NCBI GenBank assembly: GCA_946633495.1
Contig: CAMPAX010000034.1
Location: 1 to 15,406, forward strand
DNA length: 15,406 nt
Source: an uncultured Lachnospiraceae bacterium
GTDB taxonomy: Bacteria; Bacillota; Clostridia; Lachnospirales; Lachnospiraceae
Reading direction: 5' to 3'
The position numbers and the translations under genes are program-made. This document shows positions 7,007 through 14,125 of this stretch, in pieces; positions within the stretch are counted from its first letter, which is position 1; each line of letters begins with the position of its first letter. Under the pieces are notes generated by a model that ran no database searches, was not told where the DNA came from, and was given only the letters and a program-made list of their open reading frames with translations.

Positions 7007-7040
7007 AAACCGTGGCTTCTTTTGCTACGGTTTTCTTTTC
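7007..7040 (+). terminator. Intrinsic terminator of the small transcription unit
   Basis: AAACCGTGGC (7007-7016) pairs with GCTACGGTTT (7024-7033) with one G-U pair, around the loop TTCTTTT. The stem runs into TTTTCTTTTC. It is well formed and reads on the plus strand. Confidence 0.85.
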
Positions 7041-7103
7041 TTTCCGGAGGGCTATGCCGCTCATCTTCCGGGTCTCCATGCAACTTTTTTTTCAACGAAA
7101 AGC

Positions 7104-7121
7104 CCCATCATACATGATGGG
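7104..7121 (+). other. Hairpin in the 199-base gap before the GNAT-RsgA gene
   Basis: CCCATCA (7104-7110) and TGATGGG (7115-7121) form a 7-bp stem with a TACA loop. It is preceded by a run of eight T at 7085-7092 and followed by a purine-rich stretch with two ATCGGAAGG copies (7150-7158 and 7187-7195). No convincing -35/-10 pair was found close to the downstream start; TATAAA at 7212-7217 could serve as a -10 but lacks a -35. Confidence 0.4.
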
Positions 7122-7239
7122 AAAGTGGATTGTACTTTCTGATGCAAAAATCGGAAGGTGAGGCGGTTTTAGTTCCTGACGATAAGATCGGAAGGAAGAC
7201 CCCCGTCAAAATATAAAGATAAAAAAAGAAAAAAACAGA

Positions 7240-8835
7240 ATGGAGATAATAGCATTGGACACAAATATCATTATACGAAAAGAAACAAAAGACGACTACT
7301 ATAATACGGAATTATGCACCCTGCGAGCATTCTGGAATATTCATGGCCCCGGATGCAATGAGCATCTGATGGTGCATAAGCTGCGGCAGTCAGAGGATTA
7401 TCTTCCGGAGATCAGCCGGGTTGCGGAGCTGGATGGGAAGATTGTCGGCGTGATCATGTACCACAAAGCAAGAGTTGTGGACGGTGAAAAGGAGACGGAG
7501 ATCATCACCTTCGGACCTTTGGCAGTGGAGCCTACCTGTTTCAGTAAAGGTGTGGGCGGCATGCTCCTGAAGGAAACCCTGAGACTTGCCAGGGAAGCGG
7601 GCTATCTCGGCATCGCACTCTGCGGCGAACCGGATTATTACCCGAAGTACGGATTTCTGCGGGGGGCAGGCTCCGGTTTGGAGCATGCGGTGTTCGGGAC
7701 GCCGGATCCTTTTATGATCTATCCGCTGAATGAAGGCTTCGAGAAGCTACGTGGAAAATTCTATGAGGCAAAGGTCTTCGAAGAGTGCGATGATGAGGCT
7801 GAGATCGCGGAATATACGAAGAAGTTCCCTTATTATAAGCCCCTCAAACTTTCATGTCAGTGGCTTCACAAGGAACGGCTTGGACGGATCAAAGAGGTGC
7901 AGAAGAACAGCTTTGTGATCCGATTCTGGGAGCTGGAAATTCCGGCAAAGCTGAAGGGTAATTTCTATGAGCGTTCCTTTGAGGAACTACCCGTGGTGGG
8001 GGATTATGTGACCTTTGAATACAACCCAAAGGGGGAGTCCACCATACTCTCGGTGTGTGAACGGACCAGTCTGCTTCAGCGACCGGATCAGGCAAAAAAC
8101 GGTGTGATGCAGTACATGGCAGCAAATGTGGACGTTGCCTTTATCGTAACATCCTTAAATGAAGATTACAGCTATAACCGGATCGCGCGTTACAGCAGTG
8201 TTGCACTTGAGGCGGGGGTGAAACCCGTGGTGATCCTGACGAAAAGTGATCTATGCGCGGATGTGGATCGTTACATCGAAGAAGTAAAAAGCATTTCCGA
8301 CCGGATCGAGGTACATGCGGTTTCCGCGCTGCAGGGGATCGGAGTGGATGCGCTGGAACGGTATTTTGTACCGGGAACCACTATTTGCCTTATGGGATCC
8401 TCCGGAGCAGGAAAGTCGACACTGATCAATACGCTGTCCGGGGAAGAGGTGATGAAAACCGGAGAGGTTCGTGCGTCGGATTCCACAGGGAAGCATACCA
8501 CCACCTATCGGCGGCTTCTGGAGCTTGGAAATGGGGTTACCATCATTGATACTCCGGGCATGCGTGAGATCGGCATCGCAAACAGTGAGGAAGGCGTGAA
8601 GGATACCTTTGCCGATATCGTGGAGCTGGAGAGCTGCTGCCGTTTCAGTAACTGCCGGCATGAAACCGAGCCGGGATGTGCCATTAAGGCAGCAATCCAA
8701 AATGGAGAGCTTTCCGGGGGACGTTATGAGCTTTACCGAAGTCTCAGCCGGGAAAATGAGCGTAACTACGCAAAGAAGAAGGAAATCTCGAAGTGGATCA
8801 AGGCAGAGAAGAAGGCCAGAAAACAAAGGAGCTGA
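7240..8835 (+). CDS. GNAT acetyltransferase fused to RsgA-type ribosome-assembly GTPase
   Basis: The 531-residue protein joins two complete domains. Residues about 10-165 are a GNAT acetyltransferase with the acetyl-CoA loop SKGVGG at 102-107 and the family element YYPKYGF. Residues about 218-285 form the OB fold of RsgA. The GTPase is circularly permuted as in RsgA: G4 TKSD at 334-337, then G1 GSSGAGKST at 386-394, then DTPG at 437-440. The C-terminal zinc site is C467, C472, H474, C480 in the RsgA spacing. RsgA acts late in 30S subunit maturation. The sequence style (KHTTTYR, DTPGMRE, CRFSNCRHE) resembles the second RsgA paralogue group of Firmicutes. What the GNAT half acetylates is unknown. 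ATG 7240 has only a purine run before it. TTG at 7255 has GGAG 9 bases upstream and would give MDTNIIIRKE, a natural GNAT start, so 7255 is a serious alternative. The reading frame runs through both domains without interruption. Confidence 0.9.
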   Translation: MEIIALDTNIIIRKETKDDYYNTELCTLRAFWNIHGPGCNEHLMVHKLRQSEDYLPEISRVAELDGKIVGVIMYHKARVVDGEKETEIITFGPLAVEPTCFSKGVGGMLLKETLRLAREAGYLGIALCGEPDYYPKYGFLRGAGSGLEHAVFGTPDPFMIYPLNEGFEKLRGKFYEAKVFEECDDEAEIAEYTKKFPYYKPLKLSCQWLHKERLGRIKEVQKNSFVIRFWELEIPAKLKGNFYERSFEELPVVGDYVTFEYNPKGESTILSVCERTSLLQRPDQAKNGVMQYMAANVDVAFIVTSLNEDYSYNRIARYSSVALEAGVKPVVILTKSDLCADVDRYIEEVKSISDRIEVHAVSALQGIGVDALERYFVPGTTICLMGSSGAGKSTLINTLSGEEVMKTGEVRASDSTGKHTTTYRRLLELGNGVTIIDTPGMREIGIANSEEGVKDTFADIVELESCCRFSNCRHETEPGCAIKAAIQNGELSGGRYELYRSLSRENERNYAKKKEISKWIKAEKKARKQRS

Positions 8836-8852
8836 CCGATCCTTAGGTTGAT

Positions 8853-8906
8853 CTTCCGGAGACAGAGACGATATCATTTCTGCAAATGTCTGATACATTT
8901 CGGAAG
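8853..8906 (+). other. Imperfect long hairpin after the GNAT-RsgA gene
   Basis: CTTCCG (8853-8858) pairs with CGGAAG (8901-8906), and inside it AGACA (8860-8864) pairs with TGTCT (8887-8891). No T-run follows, so it is at best a weak terminator or a stability element. It occupies most of the first half of the 198-base gap to the next gene. Confidence 0.35.
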
Positions 8907-8980
8907 CCGTTAAAGGAGAAGGTTACCGGACCGGGGGAGAGACGGGGCTCTGACTCGAAAAAGGATTTGCGGTTGGTTAT

Positions 8981-9008
8981 GTGACAGTGGAGGCGGTTGT
9001 GTTATACT
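8981..9008 (+). promoter_or_regulatory. Promoter of the radical SAM gene
   Basis: GTGACA (8981-8986, one mismatch to TTGACA) and TATACT (9003-9008) are 16 bases apart. A TG at 9000-9001 makes it an extended -10. Transcription would start near 9014, about 20 bases before the start codon. Confidence 0.6.
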
Positions 9009-9033
9009 GATGTATATACAAGGGGGTAAAAAT

Positions 9034-9918
9034 ATGCATTTTGTCGATGCGAAAGGTCTGCTCACCGGGAGCAGTGGACATTATGGGATGAATATATACC
9101 GAGGATGTACTCATGGCTGTATTTATTGTGACAGCAGGAGCCGCTGCTATCATTTTACCCATCCCTTTGAGGATATAGAGGTAAAGCAGAACGCTCCCGA
9201 GCTTCTGGAGACGGCTCTCAGATCCAAACGGCGAAGAGGCATGATCGGAACCGGTGCGATGTCAGATCCGTACATGCATTGTGAGGAAGAGCTACGGCTT
9301 ACAAGAAGGTGTCTGGAGATCATTAAGAAATATGGTTTCGGCGCCGCAATCCAGACAAAATCGGACCGTATTCTCCGGGATATTGATCTTCTGGATGAGA
9401 TAAACCGTTCTGCAAAATGTGTGGTACAGATGACGCTTACAACCTGGGACGATGATCTCTGCAAAGTTCTGGAACCGAATGTCGCGAATACAAAGCGGCG
9501 GATCGAAGTACTGGAAGAGATGCAGAAAAGGGGCATCCCTACGGTTGTGTGGATGACACCGATCCTGCCGTTCATCAATGATACGGAAGAAAATATCACC
9601 GCGATCCTGAATGAATGTGTTCGGGTCGGTGTAAAGGGTATCATAGATTTCGGCATGGGGCTTACGCTGCGGGAAGGTGACCGGGAGTATTATTATGCGG
9701 CACTTGACAGGCATTTTCCGGGGATGAAGGAAAGGTACATCAGGCGGTATGGAAATGCCTACGAGCTGCCAAGTCCAAATGCGAAGGAACTGACAGTAGT
9801 TTTCCAAAGAACCTGTAAGGCAAATGGGATCCTGTCAAGCCCGGAAGAGTGCTTCCGGTTTATGAGTGATCTGCCGGAGAAATACCCGCAGATGAGTCTG
9901 TTTGATCTTACAGATTAA
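9034..9918 (+). CDS. Radical SAM protein of the spore photoproduct lyase-like group (COG1533 type)
   Basis: This 294-residue protein carries the radical SAM cluster motif CTHGCIYC with C25, C29 and C32 near the N-terminus, which binds a 4Fe-4S cluster and S-adenosylmethionine. The following elements (YCDSRSRCY, GTGAMSDPYMHCEEEL, and an IQTKSDRILRD strand) are typical of the group annotated as DNA repair photolyase-like or SPL-family. True SplB repairs spore photoproduct in DNA; this protein is shorter and its own substrate is unknown, so DNA repair is only a family label. The start at 9034 is chosen because AGGGGG lies at 9021-9026; the upstream in-frame ATG at 9010 overlaps the promoter. A dedicated extended -10 promoter precedes it, and no partner gene such as splA is present. 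Confidence 0.85.
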   Translation: MHFVDAKGLLTGSSGHYGMNIYRGCTHGCIYCDSRSRCYHFTHPFEDIEVKQNAPELLETALRSKRRRGMIGTGAMSDPYMHCEEELRLTRRCLEIIKKYGFGAAIQTKSDRILRDIDLLDEINRSAKCVVQMTLTTWDDDLCKVLEPNVANTKRRIEVLEEMQKRGIPTVVWMTPILPFINDTEENITAILNECVRVGVKGIIDFGMGLTLREGDREYYYAALDRHFPGMKERYIRRYGNAYELPSPNAKELTVVFQRTCKANGILSSPEECFRFMSDLPEKYPQMSLFDLTD

Positions 9919-9939
9919 GATGACAAGGAGAATATGATC

Positions 9940-9993
9940 ATGGAGATATCCGACCACCGGATTGATTCCGGGAAGGCATTCGAAATGACGTGA
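9940..9993 (+). pseudogene. Possible 5' relic of a class I SAM-dependent methyltransferase gene
   Basis: ATG at 9940 follows AAGGAG (9925-9930) at good spacing and opens a 17-codon frame encoding MEISDHRIDSGKAFEMT before a TGA. The segment DHRIDSGKAF resembles, from memory, the conserved N-terminus of a common clostridial class I methyltransferase family (HRID-GKAFDWGRTS). The match stops abruptly and no methyltransferase fold follows, so this looks like a gene start left by a deletion whose body is lost before the GNAT gene at 10043. A chance short ORF is the alternative. Confidence 0.35.
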
Positions 9994-10042
9994 AAGAAAA
10001 GCATATCCATCAGGAATGATTTGAAGAGAGAAAGGAAAGCCC

Positions 10043-10495
10043 ATGGATTATTCGATAAAGAAAGTGACGATCGATGATTACGATTCCGTTTACGAACTAT
10101 GGAACAGTACGGAACAGAGCCGGAGAGCGCTGAATCCGGTGGATGATTCCAGAGAGGGGATCGCCAGATATCTGGCACGAAATCCCAATACCTGCTTCGC
10201 GGCGGTAAAGGACGACAGGATCATAGGTGTTATCCTGACCGGTCATGACGGACGCCGGGCGATCGTGCATCATTTGTGTGTTCATCCTGATTGCAGGCAT
10301 ATGGGGATCGCCGGACATCTGGTTGCCTTGGCGGAGGAAGCGCTGAAAAAAGAGGGGATCCAGAAGATCTTCTGTCTGGTATTCAAGGACAATGATGGCG
10401 CCAATGCCTTCTGGGAGCGGCAGGGTTATTCTCTCAGGACGAATCTGAATTACCGCAACAAGAGCCTGAATGAAGAGATTCCTGCGGGCGAGTGA
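10043..10495 (+). CDS. GNAT family N-acetyltransferase
   Basis: The 150-residue single-domain protein has the GNAT fold order: an N-terminal IKKVTIDDYDSVYEL strand-helix, a central sheet (CFAAVKDDRIIGVILTG), the acetyl-CoA loop VHPDCRHMGIAG with R85, G88 and A90, and a C-terminal NDGANAFWERQGY element. This resembles the YpeA/RimI side of the family. The acceptor substrate is unknown. It starts at 10043 after AAAGGAAAG (10031-10039). A second GNAT gene follows 36 bases later, probably in the same transcript. The usual Gly of the acetyl-CoA loop is Ala (GIAG). Confidence 0.88.
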   Translation: MDYSIKKVTIDDYDSVYELWNSTEQSRRALNPVDDSREGIARYLARNPNTCFAAVKDDRIIGVILTGHDGRRAIVHHLCVHPDCRHMGIAGHLVALAEEALKKEGIQKIFCLVFKDNDGANAFWERQGYSLRTNLNYRNKSLNEEIPAGE

Positions 10496-10531
10496 TGTGG
10501 ACACTAAAAAGCTTTTTTGGAGGTAAGTTGA

Positions 10532-10984
10532 ATGAACGATCATCAATACATAACACTTCGGGAAAAGCCCGAATTAAAGACAGCTGCGGCAGAATGGTTT
10601 CATGAAAAATGGGGAGTGCCGGCGGAGGCTTACCTTGCCTGCATGAACGATTATCTTGCCGGGGATACGGAATATGGCTGGTATCTATGCATGGATGGAG
10701 ACCGGATCATCGCCGGGCTGGGAGTCATCGAAAATGATTTCCATGACAGAAAAGACCTTGCCCCTAACGTATGCGCCGTGTTTACAGAAGAGGAATTTCG
10801 CGGCAGAGGAATCGCAGGGAAGCTCCTGAACCTTGCAGTGGAGGATCAGAGGTCGAAGGGGATCACGCCTGTGTATCTGGTTACGGATCATGTCGGATTT
10901 TATGAGAGGTACGGCTGGGAATTCCTCTGTATGGTTCAGGGAGAGGATGAAACGGAAATGACCAGGATGTATATTCATCGGTAG
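10532..10984 (+). CDS. GNAT family N-acetyltransferase
   Basis: This 150-residue GNAT protein has the acetyl-CoA binding loop FRGRGIAGKL (R90, R92, G93, A95) and the late element VGFYERYGWEFLC that closes the fold. The N-terminal part (AEWFHEKWGVPAEAYLACM) is a form common in clostridial acetyltransferases often loosely annotated as aminoglycoside-type, but nothing here shows an antibiotic substrate. It starts at 10532 with GGAGG at 10519-10523. It follows another GNAT gene of identical length by 36 bases. The two sequences differ clearly throughout, so they are not a recent tandem duplicate. Confidence 0.88.
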   Translation: MNDHQYITLREKPELKTAAAEWFHEKWGVPAEAYLACMNDYLAGDTEYGWYLCMDGDRIIAGLGVIENDFHDRKDLAPNVCAVFTEEEFRGRGIAGKLLNLAVEDQRSKGITPVYLVTDHVGFYERYGWEFLCMVQGEDETEMTRMYIHR

Positions 10985-11042
10985 ATCCGGGGACGGCTTC
11001 CCGGCAAAGGATGCAGCGGAACACTGCGGATTTGGGGACTAT

Positions 11043-11088
11043 TCGGTTTTTTATAAGGCGTATGTGAAACGATTTAAAGAAAAACCGA
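11043..11088 (+). repeat. Inverted repeat upstream of the sensor-GGDEF gene
   Basis: TCGGTTTTT (11043-11051) and AAAAACCGA (11080-11088) are exact complements, 28 bases apart, and end 30 bases before the start codon of the next gene. The arms could form an operator, or an RNA stem in the leader. A short 6-bp hairpin (CCGGG around 10987-11004) lies upstream in the same gap. Confidence 0.4.
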
Positions 11089-11118
11089 GCGCTTTCCCGT
11101 TATGACGGAGGATGGAAC

Positions 11119-13080
11119 ATGCGAAGAAAGAAGATTGCATTTATCACATCAAATCCAAACTGTATTTATGTGGAGCGTCTGCTTACGGGCATTTTCAGCC
11201 AGGCACGGGCGTACGGCTTTGATGTGCTCGTTTTTGCTTCCATGGTGGAGGTATGTCATTTCCTGAAGGATTATCTGGAGGGGGAGCTGAATATCTATGA
11301 ACTCATTCGAAGTCCGCTGATCGACGGGGTCATAGTGGATACCTGTTCCCTGACGGTGGACCATGAGGATACGGTTACGAATAAACTGCTGCAGATTCTA
11401 AAAGAACGTCCGCCCATTCCCGTGGTATCTCTGGATATGACCTTCGGTCCGTATGAGGTTGCCCAGACAGATGACACAGTGGCTTTTGAAACCATCACCC
11501 GGCATATCATTAAGCAGCATGGCTGCAGGGATATCGGTTTTCTTTCGGGACTTGAGGAAGAGGATGTTCCAGGCAAGCGGCTGATCGGGTTCCGTAATGC
11601 CATGCGGGAGTGCGGGATTCCCGTGAATGAGGACCGGATCTATCACGGAGAATACTGGTACAGCTACGGGGAGAGGATCGCGGATCAGGTGGAACGTGGA
11701 GAGATCACCTTGCCAGAAGCCTTTATCTGTTCCACGGATTATGTAGCGTTGGGGTTGGTGAACCGGCTGAAGAAGTACGGGATCCGGGTTCCCGAGGACG
11801 TGCTGGTCACCGGATTTGATGCCATCGCAGAGGCTGCCATCAATGATCCGACCATTACCACATTTGTCCCGATGTGTGCCCATACGGCGGCTGAAGCGGT
11901 GAACAGGATCGCAAAGCAGATCGCACCGGAGCTGGGGACGAGACCGGTGGAGCTTTCCGCCCACAGCAACCTGATCACTTGCCGCAGCTGTGGCTGCGAG
12001 GACCATAAGGATGATATCATACAACAATTTGATCTCTCGATCATGAAGAAGAATCCGAATTTCGGGGAAGAAGGGGTCAGTGAGAAGATCGATCTCAACC
12101 GTTTTCTGGGCAGCTATATGCCGGAGCAGGTAAACAGTGCGGAAACCTCCGATGAATGTATCTGGAATATTTTTGTGCATGCATATCTTCTGTGGCCGTA
12201 TGAGCGGTTCGCCCTCTGTCTTAGGGAGGACTGGAAAGACTATGAATCGGTTCTGGAAAAAGGTTATCCGAAGAAGCTGAAGATGGTCATCGACACAAAT
12301 CCAAAGCAGACCATTTTCTCTGATACCGATGGCGTGGTATATGATACGGAAGATCTGCTGCCGGGGCTGGATCAGGGAGATGAGGAACCTATGGTATGGT
12401 ACTTCACCTCGGTGCATCATATCCGGAACACTCTGGGATATGCCGTGCTGAAAAGAAACCTGCGGGAGAAGAAGGAACTGGATGATGTATATTCTCTGTG
12501 GCTCAGAAATGTGCAGACCAGTCTGGAAATGATCCGTGTAAGAAATAAGCTTCTCGGCTTTTCGGAGCGGGATTCCCTGACCGGTCTCTATAACCGCAGA
12601 GGGATGGATCGCTGGATCCGGGAAAAACTGAGACGGAACACAGGCTCCGGGATTTTCGTGTTTGTGATCGACATGGATGGACTCAAATATGTGAATGATA
12701 ACTTCGGCCATGACGAAGGAGATTTTGCAATAAGAGCCATCGCTTCCGCTCTGCAGAGTGCTGAAACGGAACATGATATCACCGTGCGAACGGGAGGAGA
12801 CGAGTTCTGCGTGCTCACTCTTTCGGAGCAGCCCGGGGAAGAGAGGGCTGCTGAGATCCTGACCGCCATCGAAAGAGCAAATGCAGTGGCGGAGAAGCCG
12901 TATTCCATCTCGGCAAGTATCGGATATGCCGGCGGAGAGCTTACCTCGGAGGTCCTGGACCGACTGCTCCAGGAGGCGGATGAAATGATGTACAGCAATA
13001 AAAAGCAAAAAAGAAAGAATATATTTAAGAACAGTGATAATATGGGACAAGAACAAAGTGGGGGCGATGAAGGTGAATAA
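11119..13080 (+). CDS. LacI-type sensor domain fused to GGDEF diguanylate cyclase (soluble)
   Basis: The 653-residue protein begins directly with a type 1 periplasmic-binding fold (residues about 5-287, LacI/GalR-like with IAFITSN, VVSLDMTFG and FICSTDYVALG), with no helix-turn-helix in front of it. A Cys trio, C288, C291 and C293 (CRSCGC), marks its end. Residues about 300-450 are an unrecognised linker domain, then about 450-484 a helix leads to GGDEF, starting at D485 (DSLTGLYNRR). The catalytic GGDEF is intact at 559-563 and the metal-binding DMDGLKYVND is present. The inhibitory RxxD site is missing: the equivalent residues are TEHD. No membrane segment or signal peptide is seen, so it probably makes cyclic di-GMP in the cytoplasm in response to a sugar-like ligand. 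It starts at 11119 with GGAGG at 11107-11111. Confidence 0.88.
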   Translation: MRRKKIAFITSNPNCIYVERLLTGIFSQARAYGFDVLVFASMVEVCHFLKDYLEGELNIYELIRSPLIDGVIVDTCSLTVDHEDTVTNKLLQILKERPPIPVVSLDMTFGPYEVAQTDDTVAFETITRHIIKQHGCRDIGFLSGLEEEDVPGKRLIGFRNAMRECGIPVNEDRIYHGEYWYSYGERIADQVERGEITLPEAFICSTDYVALGLVNRLKKYGIRVPEDVLVTGFDAIAEAAINDPTITTFVPMCAHTAAEAVNRIAKQIAPELGTRPVELSAHSNLITCRSCGCEDHKDDIIQQFDLSIMKKNPNFGEEGVSEKIDLNRFLGSYMPEQVNSAETSDECIWNIFVHAYLLWPYERFALCLREDWKDYESVLEKGYPKKLKMVIDTNPKQTIFSDTDGVVYDTEDLLPGLDQGDEEPMVWYFTSVHHIRNTLGYAVLKRNLREKKELDDVYSLWLRNVQTSLEMIRVRNKLLGFSERDSLTGLYNRRGMDRWIREKLRRNTGSGIFVFVIDMDGLKYVNDNFGHDEGDFAIRAIASALQSAETEHDITVRTGGDEFCVLTLSEQPGEERAAEILTAIERANAVAEKPYSISASIGYAGGELTSEVLDRLLQEADEMMYSNKKQKRKNIFKNSDNMGQEQSGGDEGE

Positions 13081-13186
13081 AAAAATATTTTTCTATGCAC
13101 TTCGGGATTAGTATGGCCTATGAATGTCGGATAAGTCATGGGAGAGGGCAAGAGTCAGGCTTGATTGGCTGAATGGAGGGAAGCCT

Positions 13187-14032
13187 ATGAAGGAACTTCT
13201 TACAGGAACATTTACGGGTGAAAGAGCTCTTTTTATGTTGAGGGATAAACATATCAGGGACAGTGTGTTCGAGGACGGAGAGTCCCCCCTGAAACACAGC
13301 AAAGATATCGAGGTTGAGAATTCTCAGTTTAAATGGAAGTATCCGATCTGGTACAGCCGGGATGTCGTTGTCAGAAACTGCACATTTCATGAGATGGGCC
13401 GTGCAGGAATCTGGTATACGGACAATATCGAGGTCAGGGACTGCGAGTACATCGCACCGAAGGGCTTCCGAAGATGCAACGGCGTTACCATCACAAACGT
13501 GAACTTCCCGAATGCTGCTGAGACCCTGTGGCAGTGCCGGAATGTAAGCCTGACGAACGTGACAGCGAAAGGGGATTACCTCGCCATGAACTGCGAGGAT
13601 ATGGAGATTGACGGACTGACTCTGGACGGTAATTACAGCTTTGACGGTGCGAAGAATATCACGATCCGGAATTCCCGACTGATGAGTAAGGATGCCTTCT
13701 GGAACAGCGAAAATATCACAGCCGAGAACTGCTATATCAATGGGGAATATCTGGGCTGGAATTCCCGGAATCTGACACTCATCAACTGTACCATCGAGAG
13801 TCTGCAGGGGCTCTGCTTCTCTGAGAATCTGAGGCTCATAAACTGCAGACTGGAGAATACAACTCTTGCATTTGAATATTCTACGGTGGATGCAGACCTG
13901 ACGGGAACCGTGGACAGTGTGAAGAATCCTGCCGGGGGGATCATTCGGTGCGACGGGATTGGTGAACTGATCATGGAAGAAGATAAGGTGGATGTCTCAA
14001 AGACGGAATTTATCATAAAATCAAGAAAGTAA
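13187..14032 (+). CDS. DUF3737 family right-handed beta-helix protein
   Basis: The 281-residue protein is a chain of short repeats of the kind found in pectate-lyase-like right-handed beta-helices: DIEVENSQF, DVVVRNCTF, NIEVRDCEY, NVSLTNVTA, NITIRNSRL, NLTLINCTI. From family knowledge it corresponds to DUF3737, found widely in gut Firmicutes; the function is unknown. There is no signal peptide, so it is probably cytoplasmic, unlike most polysaccharide-active beta-helix proteins. The start is placed at 13187 because GGAGGGAAG lies at 13175-13183 and MKELLTGTFTGERALF begins the conserved part; the in-frame ATG at 13124 has no ribosome binding site. A PatB-type lyase gene follows after 93 bases, possibly co-transcribed. 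Confidence 0.85.
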   Translation: MKELLTGTFTGERALFMLRDKHIRDSVFEDGESPLKHSKDIEVENSQFKWKYPIWYSRDVVVRNCTFHEMGRAGIWYTDNIEVRDCEYIAPKGFRRCNGVTITNVNFPNAAETLWQCRNVSLTNVTAKGDYLAMNCEDMEIDGLTLDGNYSFDGAKNITIRNSRLMSKDAFWNSENITAENCYINGEYLGWNSRNLTLINCTIESLQGLCFSENLRLINCRLENTTLAFEYSTVDADLTGTVDSVKNPAGGIIRCDGIGELIMEEDKVDVSKTEFIIKSRK

Positions 14033-14125
14033 CGTGATTTAGTTGACATAATTCAATGCGCTCTTTGCCGGTAAGTATTTTATTTCGATTTAATCGGAAA
14101 GATATTTAACTATATGGGGGAAGAT

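Larger units (their letters stand above)
6828..7040 (+). ncRNA. Short transcription unit: candidate small RNA or regulatory leader
   Basis: The unit is bounded by a strong promoter (6793-6821) and an intrinsic terminator (7007-7040). Inside, CGAGGT (6849-6854) can pair with ACCTCG (6907-6912), closing a domain of about 64 bases that contains GTTA/TAAC and GGT/ACC short pairs. An AT-rich tandem repeat follows. It lies about 200 bases before the GNAT-RsgA fusion gene, so it could be an attenuated leader or an independent small RNA. I do not recognise an Rfam family. Boundaries are inferred from the signals only. Confidence 0.5.

Noticed and set aside
10043..10984. Two 150-residue GNAT genes as a toxin-antitoxin pair or tandem duplication
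   Set aside because: There is no DUF1778/RHH-type antitoxin gene, and the two proteins differ throughout, so they are simply neighbouring acetyltransferases.
11398..13056. 552-codon minus-strand open frame opposite the sensor-GGDEF gene
   Set aside because: It mirrors a well-supported GGDEF gene, shows no recognisable domain, and its length is explained by codon composition of the opposite strand.
14043..14048. Perfect TTGACA upstream of the PatB-type gene
   Set aside because: No acceptable -10 hexamer lies 16-18 bases downstream (the bases there are TGCCGG), so it is unlikely to be a working -35.
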